64,000 nt of DNA from CBFHMJ01 sp965656875 (GCA_965656875.1 CBFHMJ010000027.1:265066-329065); one strand, 5' to 3'. Counted from the stretch's first letter, positions 37,401 to 46,823 are shown. A program made the numbers and translations. The notes: generated from the sequence alone by a model not told the origin.

Positions 37401-39344
37401 TTCCAGCTGACCTTGCCATACTTTGGAGAAAGCATCCTGGAAACGATCCTGACACTGTGCAATATCCATTTGTTGCGAGCTTGAGTGCAACATTGAGAAA
37501 TCAAGAATCCATCCGGTTTTCGCGCCTGCGCAGTTAACGGCAAATGGTGTTTCACCAATAACACGTAAACCGAAGTTTTCCAGAATCGGCAGCACGTCTG
37601 ATAAATGAATCGGATCGCCCGTATGATACAGACTCAAACGAACCATTTTGCTGTCGGCTTCTTCTTCCTGAGGACGATAGAACAACATTTCCAGTTCGTT
37701 GTCATCGCTTAGTTTTTCAAGACGCTCAATATCAACTACAGCAACTGTTGGTAGCACAGTATCTTTATAGCTTGACGTAAATGCACGGTCATATTTCTTC
37801 GCCAGTTCAATGCCTTTTGATTCACCAAAAGCATTTACCAGAGCTGACTTTAATTTGTCTTCCCACGTTTTCGCGGCTTCTACCAGATTTTGTTCAATTG
37901 CTTTCACATTAATGTCTGCGTTGTTATCTTCTACTCGTACAATATAGTGCGTTCTGGCCAGAACAGACTCTGAGAAGAAAGTAGTAAATTCTACGTAATC
38001 CTCGCTTCCGAATTCGCGTTGCAAAATCGACTGAGTTTCACGTCGTAGCAAGGTGTTATATCGTTCACGCGGTACGTACACCATGCATGAAACAAAACGA
38101 CCAAAAATGTCTTTTCTGACGAAAAAGCGCGTCATATCGCGTTCCTGCATTTGCAGAACACCCAGCGCCGTTTCTTGTAGTTCTTCTTCTTTGGCCTGAA
38201 TAAGCTCGTCACGAGGATACGTTTCAAGAATATTCAAAATTGCTTTATAAGCATGACTTCCTGCAACAAAACCAGAGCTGTTAAGAATACGATTCATCTT
38301 TTGACGAATCAGAGGAATATCACCTGGATTATTGTTGTAGAAGGTCGATGAATATAAGCCAATGAAGCGGTGTTCACCAATAACTTCGCCTTTTTCGTTG
38401 AAGCGCTTGATACCGATATAATCGATATACGCAGGACGGTGAACCCGAGACTTGGAATTAGTCTTTGTCAGAATCAACAAACGATCATTCAATGCTTCTT
38501 TTTTTGCTGACTCAGGCAATGTAGAAAGCATACGAGGCTTACAAGCATTCGCATTCTTCATTAAGCCTAAGCTACTGGATGCGTCACCCTGCAATGTGTG
38601 ATCGCCTTGAATAGCTTTCAGGTCATACTTCCGATAGCCCATGAATGTGAAGTGATCGTTTGCCACCCAATTAAGGAATTCGATTGCTTCATCCAGTTCT
38701 TCTTTAGTACCAGGATAGCTATCGTTGGCTACGTCTTTGATAACATCAAGTAAGGTATTGCGAATCGGTTGCCAATCTTCAACCGCTTTTGAAACATCCT
38801 TAATCGCAAGAATCAGTTCATCTGAAAGTGTTTTGAGATCTTCTGCGGTGTTTTGACGATCTACTTCAACCAGGAATACGGTTTGAACACAGGTGTCATC
38901 CTGCCGATCAGCAGGTTGTAGGAATTGAGTAATTTCGCCTGATGATTTACGTTCAAAGAACATCGGGCTGTGAAGCAGTAAATGAGAAGTGACACCGAGG
39001 CGACTCAGAACCATGCGAACTGAATCCACCAGGAATGGCATATCTGTCACAATAATTTCGATAATGGTGTGAGGTGATTCCCAGCCATTTTTAGATAGCT
39101 CAGGATTGAATACCCGGACACGAGCATTTTCATCATTCTGACTGTTTAAGGTATGCCATAAACTTAATGCAGCACCGTATAAATCACCATCATTACGATG
39201 CGCTAAATCTTCTTTAGAAATATTGCTGTAAAGTTTTTCAGCAAATTGCTCGACTAGTCGGGCCTGGTCACCCTTTACTTTTTTTCGGATGAGTTTTCCG
39301 ACATTTTCTAACAGGACAGTAGGTTGACTATCTGTTAATGCCAT
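34497..39344 (-). CDS. gdhB: NAD-specific glutamate dehydrogenase, large (180 kDa) class
   Basis: Catabolic NAD+-dependent enzyme converting glutamate to 2-oxoglutarate and ammonia. 1,615 residues, typical of the L_180 class described in Streptomyces, Pseudomonas and Shewanella. The N-terminal ~700 residues are ACT-like and regulatory. The catalytic core carries GGLRWSDRREDFRTE and KNTVIVPVGAKGGFV, followed by GDMAGDVFGNGMLLS in the nucleotide-binding part. A ~500-residue C-terminal helical domain follows. The enzyme is usually allosterically controlled. It lies immediately upstream of pyrD-zapC, the order I recall from Vibrio and Shewanella. ATG at 39344; the start region MALTDSQPTVLLENV is unremarkable. 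Confidence 0.97.
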   Translation of the reverse strand: MALTDSQPTVLLENVGKLIRKKVKGDQARLVEQFAEKLYSNISKEDLAHRNDGDLYGAALSLWHTLNSQNDENARVRVFNPELSKNGWESPHTIIEIIVTDMPFLVDSVRMVLSRLGVTSHLLLHSPMFFERKSSGEITQFLQPADRQDDTCVQTVFLVEVDRQNTAEDLKTLSDELILAIKDVSKAVEDWQPIRNTLLDVIKDVANDSYPGTKEELDEAIEFLNWVANDHFTFMGYRKYDLKAIQGDHTLQGDASSSLGLMKNANACKPRMLSTLPESAKKEALNDRLLILTKTNSKSRVHRPAYIDYIGIKRFNEKGEVIGEHRFIGLYSSTFYNNNPGDIPLIRQKMNRILNSSGFVAGSHAYKAILNILETYPRDELIQAKEEELQETALGVLQMQERDMTRFFVRKDIFGRFVSCMVYVPRERYNTLLRRETQSILQREFGSEDYVEFTTFFSESVLARTHYIVRVEDNNADINVKAIEQNLVEAAKTWEDKLKSALVNAFGESKGIELAKKYDRAFTSSYKDTVLPTVAVVDIERLEKLSDDNELEMLFYRPQEEEADSKMVRLSLYHTGDPIHLSDVLPILENFGLRVIGETPFAVNCAGAKTGWILDFSMLHSSSQQMDIAQCQDRFQDAFSKVWQGQLEDDGFNRLVLGAGLSGRQATILRSYAKYLRQIGSTFSQSYVESTFANYPHIAAILVTLFETRFNIEGKPVETAIEKLEGKINEYLEDVANLDDDRIIRSYVAMINATVRTNYFQKSEAGEEKPYISFKIRPELIPEMPLPLPHFEIFVYSPRIEGVHLRGGKVARGGLRWSDRREDFRTEILGLVKAQQVKNTVIVPVGAKGGFVCKKLPTTGGRDAFFEEGKACYRTFIRALLDITDNISRGDIIPPRDVARLDGDDPYLVVAADKGTATFSDIANEISKEYDFWLGDAFASGGSIGYDHKKMGITARGGWESVKRHFRECGIDCQTTDFTCIAIGDMAGDVFGNGMLLSEHTRLVAAFNHMHIFIDPTPDAAASYAERKRMFELPRSSWEDYDASLISAGGGIFSRSAKSIKLTPQIKKLIDTKETKMTPNELIKALLKAPVDLLWNGGIGTYIKGASESDSEVGDRANDTLRINGSEIRAKIFGEGGNLGLTQLGRIEYAMNGGRINTDFVDNVGGVDCSDNEVNIKILLNSLVTDGDITMKQRDKLLIDMTNDVAEIVLEDCYRQTHSISITHLKAKNQLKEHIRYIHWLEKEGNLNRELEFLPSDDELSERLAKGNGLTRPELSVLVAYAKMGLKETLVTPEICDNPYFRQLLIGAFPPVLQERFEAAMDEHPLRKEIIATKLANDIINDMGVNFMHRMMEETGAPVDEVAICYVMARDIFRMTDYWSQIASLDNQIPTIVQTEMLFQIRRNVRRATRWFLRHRNKALDIPATIEFYRDVFDDLMANLGNYLVEDEYKQLSEEAASLVGEGVPGDVATYIVNLSTIFSLMDIAQIASDVEKPVSLVSEMYFKLGASLDLHWFLDQITHQPVQNHWQALARASYREELDWQQRALTNVVLRSCESDCNAEEQLQNWLESEDKLLERWRQMLAEFKTSQSHEFAKFSVALRELMLLSLNCDHSAG

Positions 39345-39761
39345 TTATAAATCCTTATTACCTGATTGGATGAGATCGCTCTCATTATTGAATTGAGGAC
39401 TGCGCCTGCCCCCTGTTAACAGTCATTGGTATAAGTTATAGGTCATAAGACAAAAATTGTCCTGAAATCAACGTAAACTCCTTCTTATATGACTCCTTCC
39501 CTGTCACCTCATCTGAATGAAATTGCATTGGTATGCAACTCCCAGATTACATCACGCCAGTTGGATACTTATCAGCTGTTTTTTAGGCAAAACGCATGAT
39601 TACGACAGCATAATCACAGGAGCGGAGTTTATTAGTAAATAGTTCGATTTACGAGGGGTTTTACCAGCTTTTTTGCAGGACGGACCAGTTAATTTACAAC
39701 CTGGTGAAAACTATTACCGCCAACAGGCCCACGGGTTTCTATATTGAACACATTTACGTAC
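39345..39761. other. Intergenic region upstream of gdhB
   Basis: About 420 bases between the gdhB start and the terminator of the MMPL gene. It should hold the gdhB promoter. I find no RNA gene, repeat or clear operator. Confidence 0.4.
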
Positions 39762-39798
39762 AAAAAAGCCCCGAATCATGATTTTATGACTCGGGGCT
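39762..39798 (-). terminator. Terminator of the MMPL gene
   Basis: AGCCCCGA (39767-39774) pairs with TCGGGGCT (39791-39798), with extra ATCAT/ATGA pairing inside; the minus-strand RNA ends in U6. It closes the four-gene envelope cluster 28 bases past the stop. Confidence 0.9.
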
Positions 39799-39825
39799 GT
39801 TTGACTTTATGTAGTGCTGAACAAA

Positions 39826-42180
39826 TCAGGCAGTCTGTTTATCACTACTATTCTTTTTACCAATCGGCCATAAAATTGCAGATATTGCGGGTAATAATAT
39901 AACTGCACCCAACATGTTTACTACGAACATGAAGGTCAGAAGAATACCCATATCCATCTGGAATTTCAGTGCAGAGAACACCCAGGTGCTAACTCCTACC
40001 GCCAGCGTGATTCCAGTAAACAATACCGCACTACCACGTTCTTTTAACGCCTGAGCATAAGCCTGTTGCATAGGCATACCGCTACGAATCAGTGGACTCA
40101 TATTCGCCAGGATATAAATACCGTAATCGACCCCGATACCAACACCCAATGCAATAACAGGCAATGTAGATACAGTAAGACCGATCTCCAGATAAACCAT
40201 TAATGCCTGGGCCATTGTCGATACAATGTACAATGGCAATACGACGGCAATCGTGGCTCGCAATGAACGGAAACTTAGTAAACACAGCACAAACACTGCA
40301 CCGTACACATAAATCATCATTGGCGTCTGTGCTTCGCTTACTGCTTCATTCGTCGCAGCCATAACACCAACCGGACCTGAAGCCAGACGGAATTTAACTT
40401 CATCCGTTTCAAATTCAGCAGCTAGTTCTTTAGTACGATCAACTACACGTTCGATTGTTTCAGCCTTGTGATCAGACAGAAATAAAACAATTGGCATCAC
40501 ACTACAATTCGTATCAAGAAGACCAGTACTTGTTTCTACTCTACTGACCGATTGAGACAATGTACTTTCTGTTCTTGGAATTGTACGCCACTTCGCATTA
40601 CCTTCGTTGTAGCCAGCGTTAACCAGCTTTGCCACCGAAGAAAGACTCATAGCCGACTGAACACCATCAACATTCTCAAGTCGCCACTGGAATTGATCAA
40701 TACGATCCATGATTTCATGTGACATACAAGATTCGGACGGTGCTTCAACGATTATCTTTAATAAATCAATGGTGATTGCGTACTTATCTGTAATAAGTGC
40801 GACATCCTGATTGTAACGGCTATATTCATGCAGTGCTGGCGCTCCTGCATGCAAGTCACCAATCTTCATATTCTTACTGTAATCAAACGCCAGCAACCAC
40901 GCAATAGCGGCGGTAATAACGATGACAACAGCTACTCTCGGACGAGAACACAATACCAGTGTCTTCCAGAAACCTTTAGGTTCACCCGATGATTTCTCAG
41001 CTTTTAAATTAACCTTTGCTAAATACTTCGGCGAGAATTTAAGGAATGATGCAATAACCGGTAGCAAAATAAGATTCGTCAGAATGACAACTGCAACACC
41101 TAAACTTGCCGTAATCGCCAATTCACGAATAACACCGATATCAATAGCCAGCAAGGTAAGGAAGCCAACGGTATCAGATAGTAAGGCTACAATGCCCGGA
41201 ACCAGAAGATTGCGACAACAACGTTGTGCAGCTTCTTTTGCATCACAACCAGTTACGGCTTCTTTACCCAGTGCATTAATCATTTGCACACCATGGCTTA
41301 CACCAATCGCAAACACCAGGAAAGGCACCAGAATAGACATTGGATCAATGACAAATCCAATGACCGATAACAGACCCAACTGCCAGACAACGGCAATAAA
41401 CGAGCAGAAGATTGGTAATGCTGTCAGGATAATCGAGTGAGAGAAGAACCAGACCATGATGGTGGTAATAACAATCGCCACAACGAAGAACAACACAACA
41501 CCTTTTGCGCCGTCAGCTATATCACCCACCATTTTGGCAAAGCCGATGATATGAATGGTCACATCGTCACTTTGAAATTGACCACGAATCTGATCTTCAA
41601 GTGTTTCAGCAAATGCTATTGCATCTATTTTTTCATTCGTTTGCGGATTAATTTCCATGAGCTGGGCAGTAACCATTGCACAAGAATAGTCATCTGCAAT
41701 CAACCGCCCTACAATTCCGGCTTTTTCAATATTGCTTTTTACGATCTGCATATTCGCCGGTGTTGGACTGAAGTCAGCAGGAACAACCGGACCACCGGCA
41801 AATCCGTCTTCAACCACTTCAACGAAACGCGTACTCGGAGAAAATAATGATTTCACCAAAGGACGGTTCACACCTGGAATAAAATAAAGTTGATCGTGGA
41901 CACCCTTCAATGTACTGAAGAATGTTTCATTAAAGATGTCGTCATTCGCATCACACACAGAAATTAAAATACTGTTCGCACCACCAAAATTTTCCTGGTG
42001 CTTCAGATAAGTCTGCATGTATTCATGATTCAGTGGGATATTTTTGGTAAACGATGCCCCCATTTGAATCTGAGAGGCCTTATAACCAAGGAAAACTGTC
42101 GCTAATGTAAATAACATCAGGACTATAAAACGATGCCGGAATAGCATCAATTCTAAAAATGAGACTATCGAATTGATCAT
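39826..42180 (-). CDS. RND superfamily (MMPL-type) transporter
   Basis: Inner-membrane protein of 784 residues with the RND duplication: one helix (~res 17-35), a large periplasmic loop, five to six helices (~220-390), then a second copy (helix ~415, loop, helices ~620-770). The second half carries LGVGIGVDYGIYI, an RND/patched-type motif. MMPL members export lipids or other hydrophobic molecules using the proton gradient; others may import. No adaptor or TolC gene is present. It lies 5 bases downstream of the YCF48-like gene, so the two are co-transcribed, and it belongs with the DUF1329/DUF1302 genes. Ligand unknown. Confidence 0.9.
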   Translation of the reverse strand: MINSIVSFLELMLFRHRFIVLMLFTLATVFLGYKASQIQMGASFTKNIPLNHEYMQTYLKHQENFGGANSILISVCDANDDIFNETFFSTLKGVHDQLYFIPGVNRPLVKSLFSPSTRFVEVVEDGFAGGPVVPADFSPTPANMQIVKSNIEKAGIVGRLIADDYSCAMVTAQLMEINPQTNEKIDAIAFAETLEDQIRGQFQSDDVTIHIIGFAKMVGDIADGAKGVVLFFVVAIVITTIMVWFFSHSIILTALPIFCSFIAVVWQLGLLSVIGFVIDPMSILVPFLVFAIGVSHGVQMINALGKEAVTGCDAKEAAQRCCRNLLVPGIVALLSDTVGFLTLLAIDIGVIRELAITASLGVAVVILTNLILLPVIASFLKFSPKYLAKVNLKAEKSSGEPKGFWKTLVLCSRPRVAVVIVITAAIAWLLAFDYSKNMKIGDLHAGAPALHEYSRYNQDVALITDKYAITIDLLKIIVEAPSESCMSHEIMDRIDQFQWRLENVDGVQSAMSLSSVAKLVNAGYNEGNAKWRTIPRTESTLSQSVSRVETSTGLLDTNCSVMPIVLFLSDHKAETIERVVDRTKELAAEFETDEVKFRLASGPVGVMAATNEAVSEAQTPMMIYVYGAVFVLCLLSFRSLRATIAVVLPLYIVSTMAQALMVYLEIGLTVSTLPVIALGVGIGVDYGIYILANMSPLIRSGMPMQQAYAQALKERGSAVLFTGITLAVGVSTWVFSALKFQMDMGILLTFMFVVNMLGAVILLPAISAILWPIGKKNSSDKQTA

Positions 42181-42185
42181 ATTAT

Positions 42186-43202
42186 TTATTTAACGCTTAT
42201 AGTTTTTATACCGACTTCAGAGGCAACTACCAACTGACCATTTGAAAACACGCCATTCATTAATGCTTTGCCATCAGGCTGAGATTTAGACGTAAAGCTA
42301 GAACCATTATCTGAGCTCACAAACGTAACACCAGAATTAGCCAACAATACAATCTCATTCTTACTATTTTTAACAACACTGTTAATTGTTGCGATACGAT
42401 CAGTTTTTACTTGTTTCCATTGCTGACCATCATCCGTACTGATGTATACACTGCCTCGTAAGCCCACAGCTAACAGAGAGCCATTTTCTGTTTTAGTGAT
42501 ATCAAAAAATGAGCCCAGGTAAAACTCATCATAACGTGTCCATGTCTTACCAAAATCGTTACTGTGACAAAGCAGACCTGCTTCTCCAGCGATATAAAAA
42601 TCGTTTCCAAATACTCTTAAGCGATTGAAGTGCGGAAGAATAGAAGTGGTCTCTTCTTCATAAGCTTCAGGATCTGATTCCTTCAGCTCGTCCAGGTATT
42701 CGGCATCTTCAGGAAATAGAAGTTCAGAATGGAATTCTTTACGCCAGTTTTTACCGCCGTCTTTAGTACGGTAAAACAGTCCGTAAGAACCAATAGCGAC
42801 ACCATTCAGCTCATCTTTAAACCAAACGTCCAGAAGTGGCTTCTCAACTTTCGGCAAAAACTGCTGTATTGACCAATCGACTCCACCATTCTCTGTTACC
42901 AGGATAGTTGCGTCATGACCGACAGCCCAACCTCTATTTTCATTGATAAAGAAAACTTTGGTTAGGAGGATGTTTACAGGTGAATTCGCCTGTTGCCATG
43001 CACCGCCATTATCTGAATACAGAATATGGCCACGCTCGCCAACGGCGACCTGACGTTGATTGGGCAATAAAGCAATGTCTGTTAAAAGGGACTTTGCAGC
43101 ATGCTGTGCTTTGAAGGATTCGACGGGAAAAACCGTAGATAACGACGTCGAAGAATAAACTACCAGAACGGTAAAAAGGAGTTTAAGCGCGAAATGTTTC
43201 AT
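42186..43202 (-). CDS. Exported YCF48-like beta-propeller protein
   Basis: 338 residues with an N-terminal signal (MKHFALKLLFTVLVVYSS..) followed by a run of BNR/Asp-box-like repeats: SDNGGAWQQ, TENGGVDWS, TKDGGKNWR, SNDFGKTWT, STDDGQQWK and SSDNGSSF. This is the YCF48/BNR propeller pattern. The chloroplast and cyanobacterial Ycf48 assists photosystem II assembly, but bacterial relatives beside MMPL transporters are not photosynthetic and probably act as a periplasmic partner of the transporter (inference). It overlaps functionally with the MMPL gene, 5 bases away. A palindromic hairpin lies just upstream, between it and DUF1329. Confidence 0.87.
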   Translation of the reverse strand: MKHFALKLLFTVLVVYSSTSLSTVFPVESFKAQHAAKSLLTDIALLPNQRQVAVGERGHILYSDNGGAWQQANSPVNILLTKVFFINENRGWAVGHDATILVTENGGVDWSIQQFLPKVEKPLLDVWFKDELNGVAIGSYGLFYRTKDGGKNWRKEFHSELLFPEDAEYLDELKESDPEAYEEETTSILPHFNRLRVFGNDFYIAGEAGLLCHSNDFGKTWTRYDEFYLGSFFDITKTENGSLLAVGLRGSVYISTDDGQQWKQVKTDRIATINSVVKNSKNEIVLLANSGVTFVSSDNGSSFTSKSQPDGKALMNGVFSNGQLVVASEVGIKTISVK

Positions 43203-43247
43203 TAAGTTTACTTGTTAGAGTTATTACTCGAAAAGTTATCATATACG

Positions 43248-43277
43248 AAAACGGTTGGCTTAAGCCAACCGTTTTTT
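43248..43277 (-). terminator. Palindromic hairpin between DUF1329 and YCF48-like genes
   Basis: A 28-base perfect palindrome (43248-43275, core CGGTTGGCTTAAGCCAACCG) flanked by T tracts on both strands. On the minus strand it follows the DUF1329 stop by 15 bases and has only four U at the end, so it may act as a partial terminator that lowers expression of the YCF48-MMPL pair. Confidence 0.75.
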
Positions 43278-43290
43278 AGAAATTTATAGA

Positions 43291-44655
43291 TTAACGCTTA
43301 CCTTCACGGCGTAACGCTGCAGGCGTAAAGTCACGATCTCTGAATTTAACACCAAAGTCATACATATCTTCCTGGTTGTCTAAACCAATTGCGATATAAC
43401 GACGTGAGTTCAGATCGTAATATACATCCAACGTACTCCAGTGAGTCGGCACTTCGTAGTAGTTGATACAATATGCAACCGCAACACGATATAGCTCGTC
43501 ACGATTATCATACAAATCAGCTACTTGAATTTGCCAGCTGTCCTCATCAATATAGAAAGTACGCTTTTTATAAATGTGAGATACACCATCTTTTAACGTC
43601 GCTTCTACAACCCATACACGGTGTTTTTCCCAACGGACATGTTCAGGATTGATGTGACCAGGCATCAGGATATCGTCATAATCCAGTGAATCACTATGTA
43701 ACTTATAGTTGTTATAAGGAACAAGTAATTCTTTCTTGCCTTTCAACTCCCAGTTGTAGCGGTTTGGTGAACCGTTAAACATATCGAAGTCATCAGTTGT
43801 TCTTAAACCATCAGACGCCGTTCCCGGTGCATCATATGCAACATTTGGCGCACGACGTACACGACGCTGACCAGTATTGTATGTCCATGCCTGTCTTGGT
43901 GTTTTAATCTGATCCATTGTTTCATGAACAAGTAACGCTGTACCGGCCAGACGAGCCGGAGAAGTTACTGCTTGTTTGAAACGGAACAAGACATTTGAAT
44001 CTTCAAGAGCACCTGGTGTTGCATCATCAGCAGAATACTTAGACATTAGCTTTTCATCAAAGCCAATCATCGTGTAAGAACCACCAGCAGTTGGTGCGGC
44101 CTGACCACCCCAACGTTTTACATCAACACCACGGTAACGTGTGATGTGATTCCAGATCGCTTCCAGACCATTTTTTGGAATCGGGAATGGGATACCAATC
44201 GCCGTTCCTTTAATACCGTTACCGCCTTCGATTAGTTCAGCAGTTGATGCATTTTTTGCTGTCTGATCATAAACATGTTGTGGATATGATGCTGTTCTGC
44301 GTGATTGATAAACATGCATTTGATACGTGTCCGGGTACGTTTCAAACATTTTCTGTTGACCCGGAGAAAGAAGCTCACTGTATTTATCAAGATTCTTCTT
44401 ACTGATGGTATAAAGAATTTTGTCACCCGCAAATGGATCAGGATGGTGATCACCCGCCTTATAACCTGCTGGTGCTTTTGTTATACCACCGTTCCATGCC
44501 GGGATACTTCCATCGGCATTACCTGCTTTTTCTGCACCTAACGGTGTCAGATCTTTACCAAGACGCTTGATCTCGTCAGGCGTCATTTTTGCTAAACTGC
44601 CCGCCGACGTCAGCGTTAGCGCGATCGCGGCAGAAATCAGGGTTAGCTTTTTCAT
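43291..44655 (-). CDS. DUF1329 family exported protein
   Basis: 454 residues with a signal peptide (MKKLTLISAAIALTLTSAGS.., cleavage near LAKM) and a single DUF1329 domain. Typical are the start MTPDEIKRLGKDLTPLGAEK, the GSIPAWNGG segment and repeated Tyr/Trp/Arg-rich beta stretches near the C-terminus. The fold is thought to be related to outer-membrane lipoprotein-sorting proteins such as LolB, i.e. a lipid-binding periplasmic carrier. It lies 14 bases downstream of the DUF1302 gene, so the two form an operon. In other Gammaproteobacteria I recall the same pair beside MMPL genes. No direct function known. Confidence 0.9.
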   Translation of the reverse strand: MKKLTLISAAIALTLTSAGSLAKMTPDEIKRLGKDLTPLGAEKAGNADGSIPAWNGGITKAPAGYKAGDHHPDPFAGDKILYTISKKNLDKYSELLSPGQQKMFETYPDTYQMHVYQSRRTASYPQHVYDQTAKNASTAELIEGGNGIKGTAIGIPFPIPKNGLEAIWNHITRYRGVDVKRWGGQAAPTAGGSYTMIGFDEKLMSKYSADDATPGALEDSNVLFRFKQAVTSPARLAGTALLVHETMDQIKTPRQAWTYNTGQRRVRRAPNVAYDAPGTASDGLRTTDDFDMFNGSPNRYNWELKGKKELLVPYNNYKLHSDSLDYDDILMPGHINPEHVRWEKHRVWVVEATLKDGVSHIYKKRTFYIDEDSWQIQVADLYDNRDELYRVAVAYCINYYEVPTHWSTLDVYYDLNSRRYIAIGLDNQEDMYDFGVKFRDRDFTPAALRREGKR

Positions 44656-44669
44656 ACTAATACTTTCCC

Positions 44670-46772
44670 TTAAATTGCATACTTAACGTTAAATGAAATG
44701 TAATCGCGGTCACGGAAATTATTCGTGTTACCTTCACCACCCCAGAAAGCGTTGTAGGTGATATCCGCTGAAATACGGCTCTGATAATCGAATGTTACAG
44801 TGAATGCCGCAGATTTGCGGTCTTCAACGAACAGGAACAATGGATCAGGCGTAATACCGTTAACGTCATGAGAGAATGTTACTCTTGGGAGAACGTTGAT
44901 ACCGGCAAATACGTTATTGTACTCAGCGCGAGCGATTAAACGATAACCCCATGCAAACTTGCTTGGGAAAGGATTTGTTTCAGGACCATTCTGAATAGCA
45001 GTCAGAAGCCCTTCTTTGCCCGGTAATGGACCACTACGAGCAGTACCCGGACCATTCAAACGAAGTTCATCTGGATCAGGCATGTCATTAATATTAATAC
45101 CACCAACTTCCGCTAATAACACAAGGTTATCCGTACCAAGCGTCGGCCCCATAAGATGGGTAAATGTTACCTGAGCCTGAGTTGTATCAGAAAGAATAAA
45201 ACCCTGTGAATACTCGCCAGGAGGAGGCGTATCTAATTGAGAGATATTTGTAAATTCTGGACGAAGACCTGCCGCAGCCAGCTGTTCCGGCATACCCGCA
45301 TAAAGAATTTCAACGTCATCAATCTGTAAAGGCTCATCCTGACGATAACTAATTTCACCAGATACAGCTGTATCACCTACCGTTGTATTAAAGCTGAAGC
45401 CATACAGTTTTATATCTTCAACATATTCCAGCGCCGCTTTGGAAAAAGCAGTTAAAGAATAAACATTGTCAATACTAATTTGATTCTGAGCAATATATGC
45501 AAGATCAGATTGGATGGATTCCTGGAAGAAATCTGAAGTAACACCAGAAATAACAGGTCGACGACTATGATAATTCATATAGTACAAACCAAACTCTGTA
45601 TCATTTAGCTCTGGCGAATAAATCGCTAGTTTCAAACCATATTGGCCTGAATCTGACGGCTCGTTGATGCCGCGAACGTCACGTCCTGATGCAGTAGGAA
45701 TTCTTGTACTGTTTGGTGGACGAAGTGCTACTTTGGTAGGGTAAGCCAGATACATATTGGCTAGTAATTGCTGTTGCGCTACTGGATCAGTGATGCCCTG
45801 AGCTGCTACCGCAGTTTGCCAGTCACTATATAATGAATTCAAACCACCGATAACGCGTTCAAGGTCCATATCCGGATTACTGGTAAAGCCAAGATTTACG
45901 TTATTCCGATAGCCACCTTCACCAGCGAAATCGTTCGTTGAAAAATAAGAGCCTGGCGTTGGAAGTACGGTTTCTTGCCAGTCATACTGATAAAACATTT
46001 CAACACTGACATTATCGGTAATGCCGATTGAACTCCACACCATACCGACAGGAATAAATGCTTCTTTTACTTCAGCACCCGGCGCACGTAAACGTGCAAT
46101 ATCAACAGGGTTAACATTCAGACCATGAGAGATAAGCGTACTTTCACCCCAACTGACAACCTGATCACCAATACGGACCGACACAGGGTTCATGCCATCA
46201 TTAAAATCGAAGTCAGCGTATAAGAATGCATCCAATAATCTGATATCACGACACGTCAGGTCTTTAGCCTGTTCATCACGACATGGATCAACCGGAGTTC
46301 CAGAGGTATTGTTTCTGTATGGACGTTTGCCATCCATCAATTCAAAATCATAGAAATACATGAATCGCGTAAAGAAGCCCCAATTGTCTTTACGGATATC
46401 TAATTCGTGCGTTCCTTTGAAGATCTTTGAAAACGTTTCACCTGAATCAAAGTTCAGGTTACCTGCATCACCATTATTAGAGTAGCTACCTGGCTGAGCC
46501 CAGATGTCTCCGGAAGTATAGATAGGATTTAATGCGGGATGGTATCCAGTCAGATTAAATTGTCCTGGTACATTTGTTTTACCAATCAGACCTATTTCTC
46601 TGTCTTCTACACGCCAACTGGCACCAAGTGAAAAAGTTGAATCAAAAGAAACTTCGAAGTCGCCAACATCAAAACTCACAGCATTTGCTTGAGAGCTTGA
46701 CAAGGCTAAGAGAGCAGAAGCAACGCATATTGCAAGCGGCTTCCGGGCAAAGGTACCTGGCCCTTTTATCAT
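44670..46772 (-). CDS. DUF1302 family outer-membrane protein
   Basis: 700 residues: signal peptide ending near SSQANA (residue ~31), then SFDVGDFEVSFDSTFSLGASWRVEDRE, the start of many DUF1302 proteins, and a long amphipathic beta-strand-rich region ending in YISFNVKYAI. This is consistent with an outer-membrane beta-barrel, possibly a channel for hydrophobic compounds. GGGGGAGA precedes the ATG. A candidate promoter lies at 46824-46852. First gene of the DUF1302-DUF1329-YCF48-MMPL set. Substrate unknown. Confidence 0.9.
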   Translation of the reverse strand: MIKGPGTFARKPLAICVASALLALSSSQANAVSFDVGDFEVSFDSTFSLGASWRVEDREIGLIGKTNVPGQFNLTGYHPALNPIYTSGDIWAQPGSYSNNGDAGNLNFDSGETFSKIFKGTHELDIRKDNWGFFTRFMYFYDFELMDGKRPYRNNTSGTPVDPCRDEQAKDLTCRDIRLLDAFLYADFDFNDGMNPVSVRIGDQVVSWGESTLISHGLNVNPVDIARLRAPGAEVKEAFIPVGMVWSSIGITDNVSVEMFYQYDWQETVLPTPGSYFSTNDFAGEGGYRNNVNLGFTSNPDMDLERVIGGLNSLYSDWQTAVAAQGITDPVAQQQLLANMYLAYPTKVALRPPNSTRIPTASGRDVRGINEPSDSGQYGLKLAIYSPELNDTEFGLYYMNYHSRRPVISGVTSDFFQESIQSDLAYIAQNQISIDNVYSLTAFSKAALEYVEDIKLYGFSFNTTVGDTAVSGEISYRQDEPLQIDDVEILYAGMPEQLAAAGLRPEFTNISQLDTPPPGEYSQGFILSDTTQAQVTFTHLMGPTLGTDNLVLLAEVGGININDMPDPDELRLNGPGTARSGPLPGKEGLLTAIQNGPETNPFPSKFAWGYRLIARAEYNNVFAGINVLPRVTFSHDVNGITPDPLFLFVEDRKSAAFTVTFDYQSRISADITYNAFWGGEGNTNNFRDRDYISFNVKYAI

Positions 46773-46823
46773 GTTTTTATCTCCCCCTGTCCCTTCAGGT
46801 GTATTGTTCTTAGTATGTGGTTT

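Noticed and set aside
40922..41847. Long antisense frames opposite the MMPL gene (172 and 136 codons)
   Set aside because: Shadows of a clear RND transporter on the minus strand; their translations lack motifs.
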